A stretch of DNA of 28,536 bases, taken from positions 1-28,536 of IMG/VR virus record IMGVR_UViG_3300009786_000057; one strand, written 5' to 3'. The DNA is from a virus. Under the pieces are notes generated by a model, which was given only the letters and a program-made list of their open reading frames with translations, was not told the origin of the DNA and did no database searches. Positions 6,674 to 15,666 of the stretch are shown here, in pieces. Within the stretch, counting starts at the first letter, position 1. Every line of letters starts with the position of its first letter. Both the position numbers and the translations under genes were made by a program.

Positions 6674-6871
6674 TTACTCCCATACTGACCCTCTCTCTTT
6701 TAGGTTAATATTTAGATGTGCGCCAAGTGCTTTAGCCATTTCTTTTCTAGTGCGTATAGCTTCTTCCCCCATCGCAATCCGTTTACGCCGTGCATCCGCA
6801 GCGGCGTGGTGTTCATCGGCATAAAGCCGATGGTGTCCCGTGATTAACATATCAACGTATTCTGTCTCCAT
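6674..6871 (-). CDS. Small hypothetical protein, helical
   Basis: 65 aa, ATG 6871 with GATAGGGA upstream; the start overlaps the 3' end of the RusA gene by 20 bases. The sequence is charged and alpha-helical with a His-rich stretch near the N-terminus (GHHRLYADEHHAAADARRKR, about residues 12-31). It is probably a small regulatory or accessory protein of the early operon. No family recognised. The stop is three bases before the ATG of the 49-aa ORF, so this set of small genes is tightly packed. Confidence 0.6.
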   Translation of the reverse strand: METEYVDMLITGHHRLYADEHHAAADARRKRIAMGEEAIRTRKEMAKALGAHLNINLKERGSVWE

Positions 6872-7247
6872 TCCCTATCTTTATCATAGGTTTGTCTGAC
6901 CAGACCTTCCTTGCCTGAACATCATATATCATTCCATCATCGGCGGGGCGCAATATATCATATACAGATTTTTGAAGATTGTCAATGTCCATCCTCTTCG
7001 GTAACTGGTGTGGCTGCCCAATCATCTCCTTCTTTTTCTTTTTGCTCCAACTCTTAGGCATAGCGATGTGAAATTCCATGTGGATTATATCTCCTAGTTT
7101 AAAATCTTCAGCAGCAGCAGCGGCCCTTAACTTGTCAGCAAATTCCCAGTACCGGACAACACAAGGCCGCTTCTTCCAGCGGTCTGATCTTGTCATGCGG
7201 GGCTTGGCCACAATTGCCAGATCAATCCTGATCACCGTTACCACCAT
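6852..7247 (-). CDS. rusA: RusA-family Holliday junction resolvase
   Basis: 131 aa from ATG 7247; the frame is open further upstream but that part overlaps the zinc-finger gene. The RusA signature is clear: an N-terminal strand I-A-M-P-K-S-W-S (residues 61-68), then R-M-D87-I-D89-N90-L-x-K93-S-V-x-D97-x-L and the acidic D103-D104 pair, followed by a basic V-Q-A-R-K-V-W-S strand (110-117). The aspartates correspond to the metal-binding residues of RusA (D70, D72, D91 in the E. coli protein, from family knowledge). It would cut four-way junctions formed during recombination-dependent replication, clearing branched DNA before packaging. It overlaps the previous gene by 26 bases. Confidence 0.88.
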   Translation of the reverse strand: MVVTVIRIDLAIVAKPRMTRSDRWKKRPCVVRYWEFADKLRAAAAAEDFKLGDIIHMEFHIAMPKSWSKKKKKEMIGQPHQLPKRMDIDNLQKSVYDILRPADDGMIYDVQARKVWSDKPMIKIGNGDRIR

Positions 7248-7854
7248 CCATGATGTGCAATTCGTACCCAAACCCCGACAACGTGGATAAATCCCAATCC
7301 CCGGAAACATCTATACTAGCACCCAATGCAAAATCCTCGCCTGTCATTCTCAGAAGGTTTGTTGACCCCACTCCGGGGACTCGACCATCCAACTGGTTAG
7401 CTAAAATTTTTACCTGCCCCCCACTGGTAAGGAACTTATTAATTTCATCCTGATAGTTTGATGAGGAGATATTTGTTACCTCATCAGAGAGTCTCTGAAT
7501 TTCGGTGCGCCCCCTATAAGTCTGGCGTATAAAAAAATCCTTGTAGTGGACGGAGGATTTAACCTTTACCTTCGGCGATCTTCCCCGTTTCGCCACGGCA
7601 GTTATTTCCCTACGGCAAAGTTTGCCGCAACATTCTTGCCGGGTTGTTTTAGGTGTGTATTCTTTTTTGCAGTTAATGCAGAGTCTTGGGGGGAGAGGGG
7701 GGTGAAACTTGAGGTAGTGTTTCCGCTCATGTTCCTTGCGGAAAGAAGAGTAGCAGGAATTTGAACAATATCGACTGCGCTTACCTGTCAATAGTTCGCC
7801 GCAGTAGCAATACTTATGTATCTTTCTGGTCACTCCATTGACCATTCGTTTCAT
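7222..7854 (-). CDS. Paired zinc-finger protein, first gene of the early operon
   Basis: 210 aa, ATG 7854 with GGAGAG in front. Two treble-clef-like zinc fingers: C16-x-C18 with C30-x3-C34 (RYCSNSC), and C59-x2-C62 with C75/C76 and C80 (ECCGKLC). The same layout recurs in the HNH protein's N-terminus (KYCGRHC), so the phage carries three copies of this module. Residues 85-115 are very basic; the C-terminal 90 residues are polar with no known domain and end acidic (DGGNGDQD). It is the first gene after the strong early promoter, a usual place for a phage regulator or host-takeover protein, but this is inference. DNA or RNA binding is likely. Confidence 0.65.
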   Translation of the reverse strand: MKRMVNGVTRKIHKYCYCGELLTGKRSRYCSNSCYSSFRKEHERKHYLKFHPPLPPRLCINCKKEYTPKTTRQECCGKLCRREITAVAKRGRSPKVKVKSSVHYKDFFIRQTYRGRTEIQRLSDEVTNISSSNYQDEINKFLTSGGQVKILANQLDGRVPGVGSTNLLRMTGEDFALGASIDVSGDWDLSTLSGFGYELHIMDGGNGDQD

Positions 7855-7872
7855 AATATCTCTCCAAAAAAA

Positions 7873-7888
7873 CTGTTCTTACCTGTTC
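7873..7888 (-). repeat. Direct repeat GAACAG x2 at the early transcription start
   Basis: On the minus strand GAACAG occurs at 7883-7888 and 7873-7878, exactly 10 bp apart, just downstream of the -10 element and upstream of the first early ribosome site. One helical turn of spacing at +1 to +16 is the geometry of an operator for a small dimeric regulator, but two 6-mers can also arise by chance. Confidence 0.35.
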
Positions 7889-7894
7889 CCCCAC

Positions 7895-7923
7895 ATAATC
7901 TAACAAGTAGAAAAAAATGTCAA
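7895..7923 (-). promoter_or_regulatory. Sigma70-type early promoter
   Basis: On the minus strand TTGACA (7918-7923, perfect consensus) is followed by a 17-bp AT-rich spacer and GATTAT (7895-7900, four of six to TATAAT). The start point would be near 7888, about 34 bases before the first early ATG. It lies in the only sizeable non-coding gap (7855-7929) between the end of the virion module and the early genes, so it should drive the whole early operon down to 789. Confidence 0.8.
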
Positions 7924-7929
7924 GGGTTT

Positions 7930-10900
7930 TTATTTTCTTTTTTTGTAAACGGAATTATACCACTTATTCCCTTCGTTCCAAGTCTTTCTTTCATCTTTAG
8001 TTAATGTCTTTACAAATGCATTCCATGTACCAGCCGGAATACGGGACTTAGGATTTGCTCTTTTAATACTTCTACTGATAGACTTTAATATTTTCCTTGG
8101 AACCCTCCCTGCCTTATTTAATCCACCTGAAAGTTCAACATATTTCATGTAGTATTTTCTAGCAGCATCCATATCCTGATACTTCATTGCCTGTTTGTAG
8201 TAGTACAGGGCGTTAGATTTTGTACTTGGCTTAAAACCTCCAACGTCATCCTTGCCCAGCTTGTCTCTCCAAGCACGAACCTTTTCCCAGTTCTTGTAGT
8301 ACGCAGATTCGCCGGGGTCAGTAGAAGAGATTAACAGTTTGCTCCACTCCCCCAACCCTTTGTTTGGCTTGCCCGCCAGCTGCTTATATACTGTGCCAAG
8401 ACTGAAGGCATTGGCAATATGCTCAAACCTGTCCCTGATTGGCCGGGGATTTAAAAAGTCAGGCCAATATGACTCCCCAGACAATTGTTCCATTGGGACT
8501 TTAAAGATTGGACTTACCCCTGCTGCAATCTTTAGCGCAGGAGCCTTGGCCATCTCTATAAGCTGGTCAGTAGGACTTTTGTTCCCCTTCCATAGATCGG
8601 CAATATCACTTGGTGCATCATGTAAAGATGCCCATGCCACAAAGTCTGAGAACGCCCCTTGGAACCTCAAGGTCTTTACCTCCCCGTCCCATGTTCCCAG
8701 AATAATGTGCAGCTGCTCACGTTCAAACTCCGAAAGTTTTTCTTCTTCATCAGGGAACATCATGTGGTTCCATGCTGACACCATAGTTGACATTGCCATC
8801 ATTCTTGCAGCGAGTGCAGTCCCCTTCCAAGCGACTTGTTTCGCTGCCACTTTTGCCAGCTGCCCCTTAATATCCGTACCCTCCGCCTTTGCATTCTGCA
8901 TAAGGCGGATATAACGTGGTGCATTAATTTCCATCCATGAATAGAACGGCATCAGGTGCGCTCGGATCGCCTGTCCAGCATGGGAGATATTACCGTAGTC
9001 TCCAATCAATTCACGGGCCAGCTTTGCTGCCTTCTGCTCCGGGTCAGTAATCTGGTCAATCTCCGTCTGCTTGGATGCAGCATATATTTTCTGGTCTGGA
9101 TTATCTGCAATCTTTTTCTTAAAGTATCGCCACGCTGCTAGGCGAATAAGGTTTTCCCTGTAGGTAGTCCACTCCCTGAAAGACTTGGGAATATTCTTTC
9201 CCTTGTTCGTTATTTTTTCCAGAGTGTTGGAGGGTTTTGGATCGAACAGTCCCTCATACATTTTACTAAAGTCATCAACCTCAGTGATAACAAAACCACT
9301 ATCAATAATCCCCTGCCGCCGTGCTTCATTTAACTCTGTAGATGTTTCTCCAGCCGGGTTTTCCTTTTCCCTATACAAGTCCAATACCGATTGTTTCATG
9401 CCCCCCATAATACCGGGTGCGTAGGCAATGGCTATGTCCAAGTCCCCACTCATGTTGTTCAAGTTGTACCTGAGAATCCTGAATGGATTGAGTAGTGTCC
9501 AGACCTTCCATCCCCGTATGCCCTTCCTTGCCCACAAAAAAGGCCATGCTTCATTCTCATTCTTTGTGGGTTTATTTAAAGTCTCCGCCAGTTCCTTGGG
9601 AATGATCCACTTTTCTTTAGCACCTTTTGCAAAAATCTTCTGTACCTTCGTAACTTCTGCGCCGCCTTCTTCCAGTATTTTCTGTGCCACCTTATCGGCG
9701 ACTGAGTATGTCTGGTAGAAAACACCTTTGTCATTGGGTTCCCATACTACATACCCGTCAAAATCCTTAGATTCTTTTATTGCCTGTTCAAGGGATAATT
9801 CTCTCTGATTCTTATCCTTTCTCTCAGCATTTAATTCTGACCGTAGTTTTCTGGCAGCGGCCCCCCTATCATTTGCAACCTTAATCTTATTAAGGAGTCG
9901 CTTTGCTTCCAATTGCTGACGGGCCTGTGACAGCACCTCAAACTCAGCATCTAAATACTTGGTATTGTAGTCCTTAGTAGACCCTGTCCTAGCCTTCTGC
10001 CAACCCTTTTTAGTTTCCCGAATACCCGGTTTCTCCATAGAGGAAGTATACCCCGCATCTTCCATATTGAGATACTCAAGAACCTGATGGTGGAAGTATC
10101 TGTCATCCTCCGCTAACTCCTCACGTAGTAACCCTTCGGCCACCAACTCCTCACGCAACTCTTTCATAAAAGCAGTGCGGTCTTCTATGGATTTGTTAAT
10201 GTCTGCGAGGGTAGAAGCATTTTCACTAACCTCCTTCGCTTGTCTCCGAAAATTAGCTAAGTCTGCCTTAATATCTTTAACACTCTTATATTTAAACGGC
10301 AATCCAACTTTTGGATCAAGCAGTCCTGACTCAATGTCTTTAATCATATCAGGAAGGATCAGGTTCATCGAGAAGACTAGCTGTTCCTTATCATTCATCT
10401 CCCCAATCACAGAGTAAACATCTGTGTATGCCTTGTGCTTGGCGTATGATCCTGTCTCCTGCATCAACCTGAGATAATCCGTAGTTAAGCCAAACTTCTT
10501 AGGGTCAAGCAGCTTGTGTGAACGGGTCATCTGATCCTTAATTGTAGTCGCAGCTTCCTTCGTTACATTCCAGATTGATTTTAGTGTACCAACTTTATCC
10601 TTGGGAGTCTTGCCGTGTGCAGCTGTGATAGCCTCAGTCACATCGGCGAATTTGGATTCGCCGATAGGTGTGTCTGTGGTAGGGGTTGTCTCTGGCTCTG
10701 AAGCCACAGAAAATTGAGGTTCCTTTTTAGCGGAAGGGTTAGTCTTCCCCTCCGCATGAAAATCCACTGCGGCCCTAGCAAGGGATGTTATATTCTCTGG
10801 GGAAAGAAACTCTCCTGATTCTAATTTACTAAAGGCGGATCGGCTTGCAAATTTTCTATACGCAGGAAGATTCTGGAACCATTTACGGATTAGGTTGTAT

Positions 10901-13302
10901 ATGCGTGAAACTAAATTACGGGTCTTGCTGCTAACCTCCTCCCCTTTTGCTTTCTTATCTTCAACGCTCTGAATTAGATACGCTAACTGTTCAGACTTTA
11001 CCCTGTCTTTTGGTGTATTCTCAGGGACTAATGAGTTTGCTAATTCTGCTATTTTATCCCCGTCCGATAGCAGCTTGTCGAAACTTTTCGATATATCTTC
11101 ATACTGCTTCTCACCTACCATTTGTTCCAGCGCAGCGTGTTCCCCCACTTCGTGGAGAATCGTGCCGCCCGCAGTACCTCTTGGCGAATTGTCGGCGATT
11201 ATATATACCTTCCCTGTTTTTGGAACGTATGCTCCGGCAAGATTTTTCCCCATATACGTTGGACTAACGCCCTCTTCTTTTACTAAGTCCGCATCACTCT
11301 GGAGAATGGTGACTGCCCCATTTTTTGTCAACTTCTTTAGTGTCCGTTTGCCGACAGCGGCTTCAACTTCTGTTTTAACTTCCTCTACAGTCCTATCCTT
11401 AAAAGATTCTTCTCGTTCCTTCGCTTCTTTCAGTTCTTCTTTCGCGATTTTAGACCAAGCCTTACGCTCCTTCCGTGTACCGCCGTCTGGATATGGAGTA
11501 AACTGCATCACCCCACCTTTGTATTTTGCAGCGTACACTTCTTCCTCTTCCAGAAGTGCCTCATCCTCTACATTTATTACGTCCGGGGTTGCCTGATCTT
11601 CTTCAGCTAATATTTCCTTAGTGTCAACAATACCATCCGCCTCTTTATCAAACTCCTCCTCCTGTCTTTTCGCTAGAATCTTCTGGGTCAATTCTTCTGC
11701 GCTAGTTACTACCTTTGGCCCCGGTTCTTCTTTCTCCTCTACTACTTCCTCTACCTCAACCTCCTCTTCCGCCTCAACAACTGGTTCAACAACTGCCTCG
11801 ACTTTAGGCTCTGGTTCAACCTCCGACTCCGCAGCTGTTTCCACAACTGGTTCAGTTGTTACAGTTGGTTCAGGCGTTGAATCCGGCTCAACCGCTGGAG
11901 AGACTGCCCCCTCCGCCGATGGTGTGGACATGGCATCGGGGGACGGTTCAGCCGGAATTTCTTTTGGTTTTGTTTTGGGAGTTACCTTTTCTTTCTGTGA
12001 ATCGGGGAACACCTTCGGTTGAATCTTGAAGGGTTTTTCTTGCGGGCCGGACTGCCTATCAAGAGAAGCTGCGGCTTCAGCTTCGGTAGGTTCTACAATA
12101 GTTTTTTCTTCTAATTCTACATTCTCGTCCAGTTTCTGCCATCGCTGGCCTTCATCATCAGTAAACTCTTCCTTCCCAGACGGCGTATCAAACTTCGGTT
12201 CATCCTGTAACTCTAGTTTTTTGCGGCGGTCTACAGTCTTATCAAACTTAGGGACTACATCCTCTGTTCCCTTTGGCTTTAATTTCTCTGCAACCTTCTT
12301 CGTGGCTGCCTTGGGGGCTTCGACAGAGGTTGCCGTACCAGTGGTTATTGCACCACCTACAGATGCTCCAATTTTTACTGCCTCAATAATACGTTCAAAA
12401 ATTTCCCCCGGCTTAAACTCTTTCCCTGCTATTATTTCCGCAGCAATTCCCGTTGCCTCCTGACCACCCTCAGTAATACCCTCCGTTACAGAGGCTACTC
12501 CGCCTTTTGAAGCGACCTTCGCTATGACACTTTTCTCAATCCATTCCGCCACCTTCTTCATCCCCATATTGGCAAATACAGAGGGGGGGACACCTTTGAT
12601 TATAAACCCAAGTCCGATGTTTTCCAGCATAGCAGCAATCATACCACCACCCTTTGATAATGCCCTGCGTTCCTTGGTTGACAGTCCCTCAATGTCCTTT
12701 AGGTTTGCATTAATCTCATTGGTCATTATGTTTGGGGTCATTGTCCCAAGGGATGCGATAGACCTTGCCATAGCTGGGCCAGATGCACCTATATTCCCCG
12801 CCAGAAAGGAGGGAATGTCACCCAGACCTTCATAATCCTTAGTCCCCATCACTCTTTTGGATTCCTGAACCTTTGTCCTTTCTGCAATTTCTTCTTCTAA
12901 CGCAGCTAGTTGATCATCTGTTTTGGGGATTGTAGTATCATGCCCGTAAACTTTTTTAACGGCAGTTTCTAATAAAGCTTCCCAAGGATTTTCTTCGATA
13001 TACTTGCGATCACTTACTTCGCCTATTGCTTTATTTAGCTGGTAGGTATTTTCACCATGCTTTACAGCGGGGATAAAATCTCGTATAACCTCTTGAGTTA
13101 CTGGAGGATGGGGGGACTCACTATTAGGGAGTGTCTGAGCCGGGGGTACACCCGGAATTGTAGGTGGGGTTGGTATGAAGGGAGGACTACCCGGAACTAC
13201 GGGAGGAGTTTGGCCGTCCCCCATTGCATCAATCTCAGCAAAGTCCCATTTGTTTTTCTTCGGCCCCGACATAGCAGTGATGTCGGTAAAATCCCATTTC
13301 AT
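7930..13302 (-). CDS. Giant internal virion (large polyvalent-type) protein with zincin-like motif
   Basis: 1790 aa, the last gene of the virion block. The N-terminus repeats K-W-D-F-x2-I-x-A-M (2-11 and 18-27), followed by a Pro-rich stretch. Hydrophobic/amphipathic segments occur near 168-188, 218-245 and 305-326. Residues about 400-590 are disordered and rich in E/P/V. Residues about 650-780 contain T-I-L-H717-E-V-G-E-H722-A and a downstream E771 in K-S-E-Q-L-A-Y-L-I, a zincin-metallopeptidase-like arrangement seen in phage polyvalent proteins. The rest resembles regions common to large phage ejection proteins (D-R-Y-F-H-H near residue 1090; G-D-Y-G-N-I-S-H and P-F-Y-S-W-M further on). It probably travels in the capsid and is ejected with DNA, with a possible proteolytic role in the host envelope. 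The precise function is inferred. Confidence 0.75.
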   Translation of the reverse strand: MKWDFTDITAMSGPKKNKWDFAEIDAMGDGQTPPVVPGSPPFIPTPPTIPGVPPAQTLPNSESPHPPVTQEVIRDFIPAVKHGENTYQLNKAIGEVSDRKYIEENPWEALLETAVKKVYGHDTTIPKTDDQLAALEEEIAERTKVQESKRVMGTKDYEGLGDIPSFLAGNIGASGPAMARSIASLGTMTPNIMTNEINANLKDIEGLSTKERRALSKGGGMIAAMLENIGLGFIIKGVPPSVFANMGMKKVAEWIEKSVIAKVASKGGVASVTEGITEGGQEATGIAAEIIAGKEFKPGEIFERIIEAVKIGASVGGAITTGTATSVEAPKAATKKVAEKLKPKGTEDVVPKFDKTVDRRKKLELQDEPKFDTPSGKEEFTDDEGQRWQKLDENVELEEKTIVEPTEAEAAASLDRQSGPQEKPFKIQPKVFPDSQKEKVTPKTKPKEIPAEPSPDAMSTPSAEGAVSPAVEPDSTPEPTVTTEPVVETAAESEVEPEPKVEAVVEPVVEAEEEVEVEEVVEEKEEPGPKVVTSAEELTQKILAKRQEEEFDKEADGIVDTKEILAEEDQATPDVINVEDEALLEEEEVYAAKYKGGVMQFTPYPDGGTRKERKAWSKIAKEELKEAKEREESFKDRTVEEVKTEVEAAVGKRTLKKLTKNGAVTILQSDADLVKEEGVSPTYMGKNLAGAYVPKTGKVYIIADNSPRGTAGGTILHEVGEHAALEQMVGEKQYEDISKSFDKLLSDGDKIAELANSLVPENTPKDRVKSEQLAYLIQSVEDKKAKGEEVSSKTRNLVSRIYNLIRKWFQNLPAYRKFASRSAFSKLESGEFLSPENITSLARAAVDFHAEGKTNPSAKKEPQFSVASEPETTPTTDTPIGESKFADVTEAITAAHGKTPKDKVGTLKSIWNVTKEAATTIKDQMTRSHKLLDPKKFGLTTDYLRLMQETGSYAKHKAYTDVYSVIGEMNDKEQLVFSMNLILPDMIKDIESGLLDPKVGLPFKYKSVKDIKADLANFRRQAKEVSENASTLADINKSIEDRTAFMKELREELVAEGLLREELAEDDRYFHHQVLEYLNMEDAGYTSSMEKPGIRETKKGWQKARTGSTKDYNTKYLDAEFEVLSQARQQLEAKRLLNKIKVANDRGAAARKLRSELNAERKDKNQRELSLEQAIKESKDFDGYVVWEPNDKGVFYQTYSVADKVAQKILEEGGAEVTKVQKIFAKGAKEKWIIPKELAETLNKPTKNENEAWPFLWARKGIRGWKVWTLLNPFRILRYNLNNMSGDLDIAIAYAPGIMGGMKQSVLDLYREKENPAGETSTELNEARRQGIIDSGFVITEVDDFSKMYEGLFDPKPSNTLEKITNKGKNIPKSFREWTTYRENLIRLAAWRYFKKKIADNPDQKIYAASKQTEIDQITDPEQKAAKLARELIGDYGNISHAGQAIRAHLMPFYSWMEINAPRYIRLMQNAKAEGTDIKGQLAKVAAKQVAWKGTALAARMMAMSTMVSAWNHMMFPDEEEKLSEFEREQLHIILGTWDGEVKTLRFQGAFSDFVAWASLHDAPSDIADLWKGNKSPTDQLIEMAKAPALKIAAGVSPIFKVPMEQLSGESYWPDFLNPRPIRDRFEHIANAFSLGTVYKQLAGKPNKGLGEWSKLLISSTDPGESAYYKNWEKVRAWRDKLGKDDVGGFKPSTKSNALYYYKQAMKYQDMDAARKYYMKYVELSGGLNKAGRVPRKILKSISRSIKRANPKSRIPAGTWNAFVKTLTKDERKTWNEGNKWYNSVYKKRK

Positions 13303-13303
13303 T

Positions 13304-14968
13304 TTAGTTACTCATTGACTGTTTTAGAATTTTCTTGGCTTCATCTGAGGACACTGTTCCCCCCGATTGGGCCACAACTTTATTAACAAATGCTTCCTGT
13401 TGTTCCGGGTTCCAACTAGCTGTATCCACCCCTTTCAAGCTGGCAAAAATCTCCCCACCTTCCTTCGATAAATCACCTTCACTCACCATCTGATCAAGCC
13501 ACCCACCTTTCTCTCCACCAGAGAAATACTTCTGGAGGTTCTTCATTATATTATGGACACCAAAGCTGCCTTTGCTGCCAGTGTCTGGCCCCCTTCGCAA
13601 CGCCTTTACAAGAGGCATTGAATCTTTGGGGTTCGGGGGTGTGTCTATGGCTCCATCAGGAGGTTCGTCAATTGCTCCATCTGCATAATCTGTTGATGTG
13701 GGTGACTTTAGATGTTTGTTGGGGTACATCAAAGTTTCAAATGTCCCCTTCATTGCATTCCCCGTCTGTGCTTCCAGTAAATCTTTACGGTATGGTAGTA
13801 GGATTTTAGCTATTTCCTGTTCGTTATGTACCTTAAATTTCTTAGCTTGGTTCAGGGCCATCATAGCCATTTGGTTCTTTTCCCCCGCCAGCAACCTTGC
13901 TGTATCCGCATCAAACTTTGCATTCTGTTTTGTTAGTTGCTCCAGTTTTAGTTTCGTTTCTGCTGGCATATCCTTGAGTTTCAGTTCTTCCTGATTTGCC
14001 TTCGCCTTTTCTTTACGCCCTTTTTCCTCTTCTGTTCTTGTTGCCGCCCACTGAGTTTCCGTCTTTTCTTCTTGGGTCAATTCTCTTTCTATTTCTACTG
14101 CTATTTTAGCATCAAGCAATTCTCGCTTCCCCTTTTCTGTAAGGGTTTTTTGATCTAATTCAGCAATATTATTCAAGACCCTATTCCTAATCTCCATTCT
14201 TCGGTCTTTATTTAAACTCTTCATCAGTCCGTTCTTGTCCAAAAGATTGGTAGTCTCTTGTTCAATCTTGCTTACATTTGCGGCACTGACATTTTTATAA
14301 CCGTCCCTTCTGGCATCGTTCCAACCTATAACCGATATGTCCTTATTTATTTCAGATTGGCTTTCCTTTTCTAAAAGTTCATCTCTTTTCAACCCTCTTG
14401 ATCCAGACGGATCAAGATTGATTGACGGCTGTACCCCTTGTACCCCCATCAAGGTTCTCATATCACGACCAAATTTTTCGTTATTTACTCCCTGCTGCTT
14501 GCCCGCAAAATCCTTTACCCATGCATCCCCTGTTTCAAATGCTCTTGGATCAGTTGGCTTATTATTCGCAAGTGAATCCTCTAACCTCCTCCTCAAGTTT
14601 GCTGAATCAACCGCCAACTGTTGTTCATCTGCGAGTAAGTTTGTTCTTCTTACCTTACCCGGACGTTGACCTTGCTCAGTCCTAGCCAAAGCACGGTTAT
14701 GCCCCTTACCCGTTAATCCCAAGTTAGCAGTGTAGACTTCTTGGGCAGTCATACCGGGCAGAATTTTTTGAAGTGACTGCCAAATACTGTCTGTGGCCCG
14801 GTTATCCATCATATTACCTTCCAGCTTAGACACCCCTCTAAGGTTGGATATGTGATCACTATTTGCACTGGCAGACCCAGCCCCAAAACCCATTATATCT
14901 GCAAGGTTGTCTTTAATTTCACTAAGGTCAGGTGACTCGTAATATTTATTTCTTGATGGTGTTGCCAT
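13304..14968 (-). CDS. Internal virion protein (coiled-coil rich)
   Basis: 554 aa of mostly charged, alpha-helical sequence. A long Glu/Lys-rich heptad region covers about residues 230-400 (LTQEEKTETQWAATRTEEEK). A short Pro-rich repeat D-G-A-I-D-x-P-P occurs twice near residues 430-445. No enzyme motif is seen. By position between the nozzle/ejection group and the 1790-aa giant, and by composition, it fits the internal core proteins of podoviruses that form the DNA-ejection apparatus. It ends one base before the giant gene's start. It could instead be a tail-associated structural protein. Confidence 0.6.
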   Translation of the reverse strand: MATPSRNKYYESPDLSEIKDNLADIMGFGAGSASANSDHISNLRGVSKLEGNMMDNRATDSIWQSLQKILPGMTAQEVYTANLGLTGKGHNRALARTEQGQRPGKVRRTNLLADEQQLAVDSANLRRRLEDSLANNKPTDPRAFETGDAWVKDFAGKQQGVNNEKFGRDMRTLMGVQGVQPSINLDPSGSRGLKRDELLEKESQSEINKDISVIGWNDARRDGYKNVSAANVSKIEQETTNLLDKNGLMKSLNKDRRMEIRNRVLNNIAELDQKTLTEKGKRELLDAKIAVEIERELTQEEKTETQWAATRTEEEKGRKEKAKANQEELKLKDMPAETKLKLEQLTKQNAKFDADTARLLAGEKNQMAMMALNQAKKFKVHNEQEIAKILLPYRKDLLEAQTGNAMKGTFETLMYPNKHLKSPTSTDYADGAIDEPPDGAIDTPPNPKDSMPLVKALRRGPDTGSKGSFGVHNIMKNLQKYFSGGEKGGWLDQMVSEGDLSKEGGEIFASLKGVDTASWNPEQQEAFVNKVVAQSGGTVSSDEAKKILKQSMSN

Positions 14969-14981
14969 GTTTTTATTCTGT

Positions 14982-15647
14982 TTAAGGTGTGTTTACTGGT
15001 CTAGCACCTCTACCATACCTTATATCGGTAGGTGCTTCATCTACTATAGTTGGGTCTTCTCCTCCGCCCCCACTAAACATTAGGTAATTCCCGTAAAGTT
15101 CAGCAATCTGCCCCATAACATCCCCCGGCTGATCATAGGTATTTGCTGCTTCACGCACCCCTATGTCAGTGACAGCCTGATTGCCTTTTAGCTTGCCAGC
15201 TATAGTTTTCGATAGAGTATTTGCATCAAGAAAATCTGGAGTGTACTTGTCAAATGAACCTGACAGAGCTTGTAACTCTGCTTTTGATAATCCACGTTTG
15301 TGGGTCTTTGCAGTAACATCCCGCAGTGCAGTATCCATTGAGTCTTTCACAATCTTTGGCGCACGGCTGGAAACCAACTTGTCCCCAGCGGGGACATTAG
15401 AAACATCACTTAGAATGGCCTTGATACGCCTAGACTCTTGTGCAGTGTCAGCTTCAACATTACCCTTCCCTAGCTTACCTAAAAGTTCCTCCTGCTCATC
15501 TGCGTTCTCCTCCCCCAATTTTTTGCGGGTGGAAGCATTGTCATCCAGAAGCCAATCCTGTCTATCAGTCCCCTGTTCATAGGCTTGCTTCTTCCGCTCT
15601 GAAGCCATTGCTATCAACATAAGATATACTGCGTATTCCCATCCCAT
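14982..15647 (-). CDS. Putative internal/tail virion protein, helical
   Basis: 221 aa, ATG 15647 with AAAGGTAAATT upstream. The N-terminus has a short hydrophobic segment (MGWEYAVYLMLIAMASERKK) that could touch a membrane, followed by charged helical sequence and a Gly/Asp-rich C-terminal part (MFSGGGGEDPTIVDEAPTDI). No family recognised. It lies inside the run of ejection-type genes, all spaced by under 25 bases, so a virion role is inferred from context. The short N-terminal hydrophobic helix would suit a protein that is released from the capsid into the envelope. Confidence 0.55.
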   Translation of the reverse strand: MGWEYAVYLMLIAMASERKKQAYEQGTDRQDWLLDDNASTRKKLGEENADEQEELLGKLGKGNVEADTAQESRRIKAILSDVSNVPAGDKLVSSRAPKIVKDSMDTALRDVTAKTHKRGLSKAELQALSGSFDKYTPDFLDANTLSKTIAGKLKGNQAVTDIGVREAANTYDQPGDVMGQIAELYGNYLMFSGGGGEDPTIVDEAPTDIRYGRGARPVNTP

Positions 15648-15666
15648 AATTTACCTTTCTATTTTA

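Noticed and set aside
7248-7310. N-terminal extension of RusA to 7310
   Set aside because: It lies inside the zinc-finger gene, lacks a ribosome site, and the RusA-family fold starts near ATG 7247.
8339-12835. Many + strand open frames (for example 11075-11596 and 12026-12463)
   Set aside because: These are antisense shadows of the 1790-aa gene: Ser/Thr/Phe-rich low-complexity translations with no ribosome sites.
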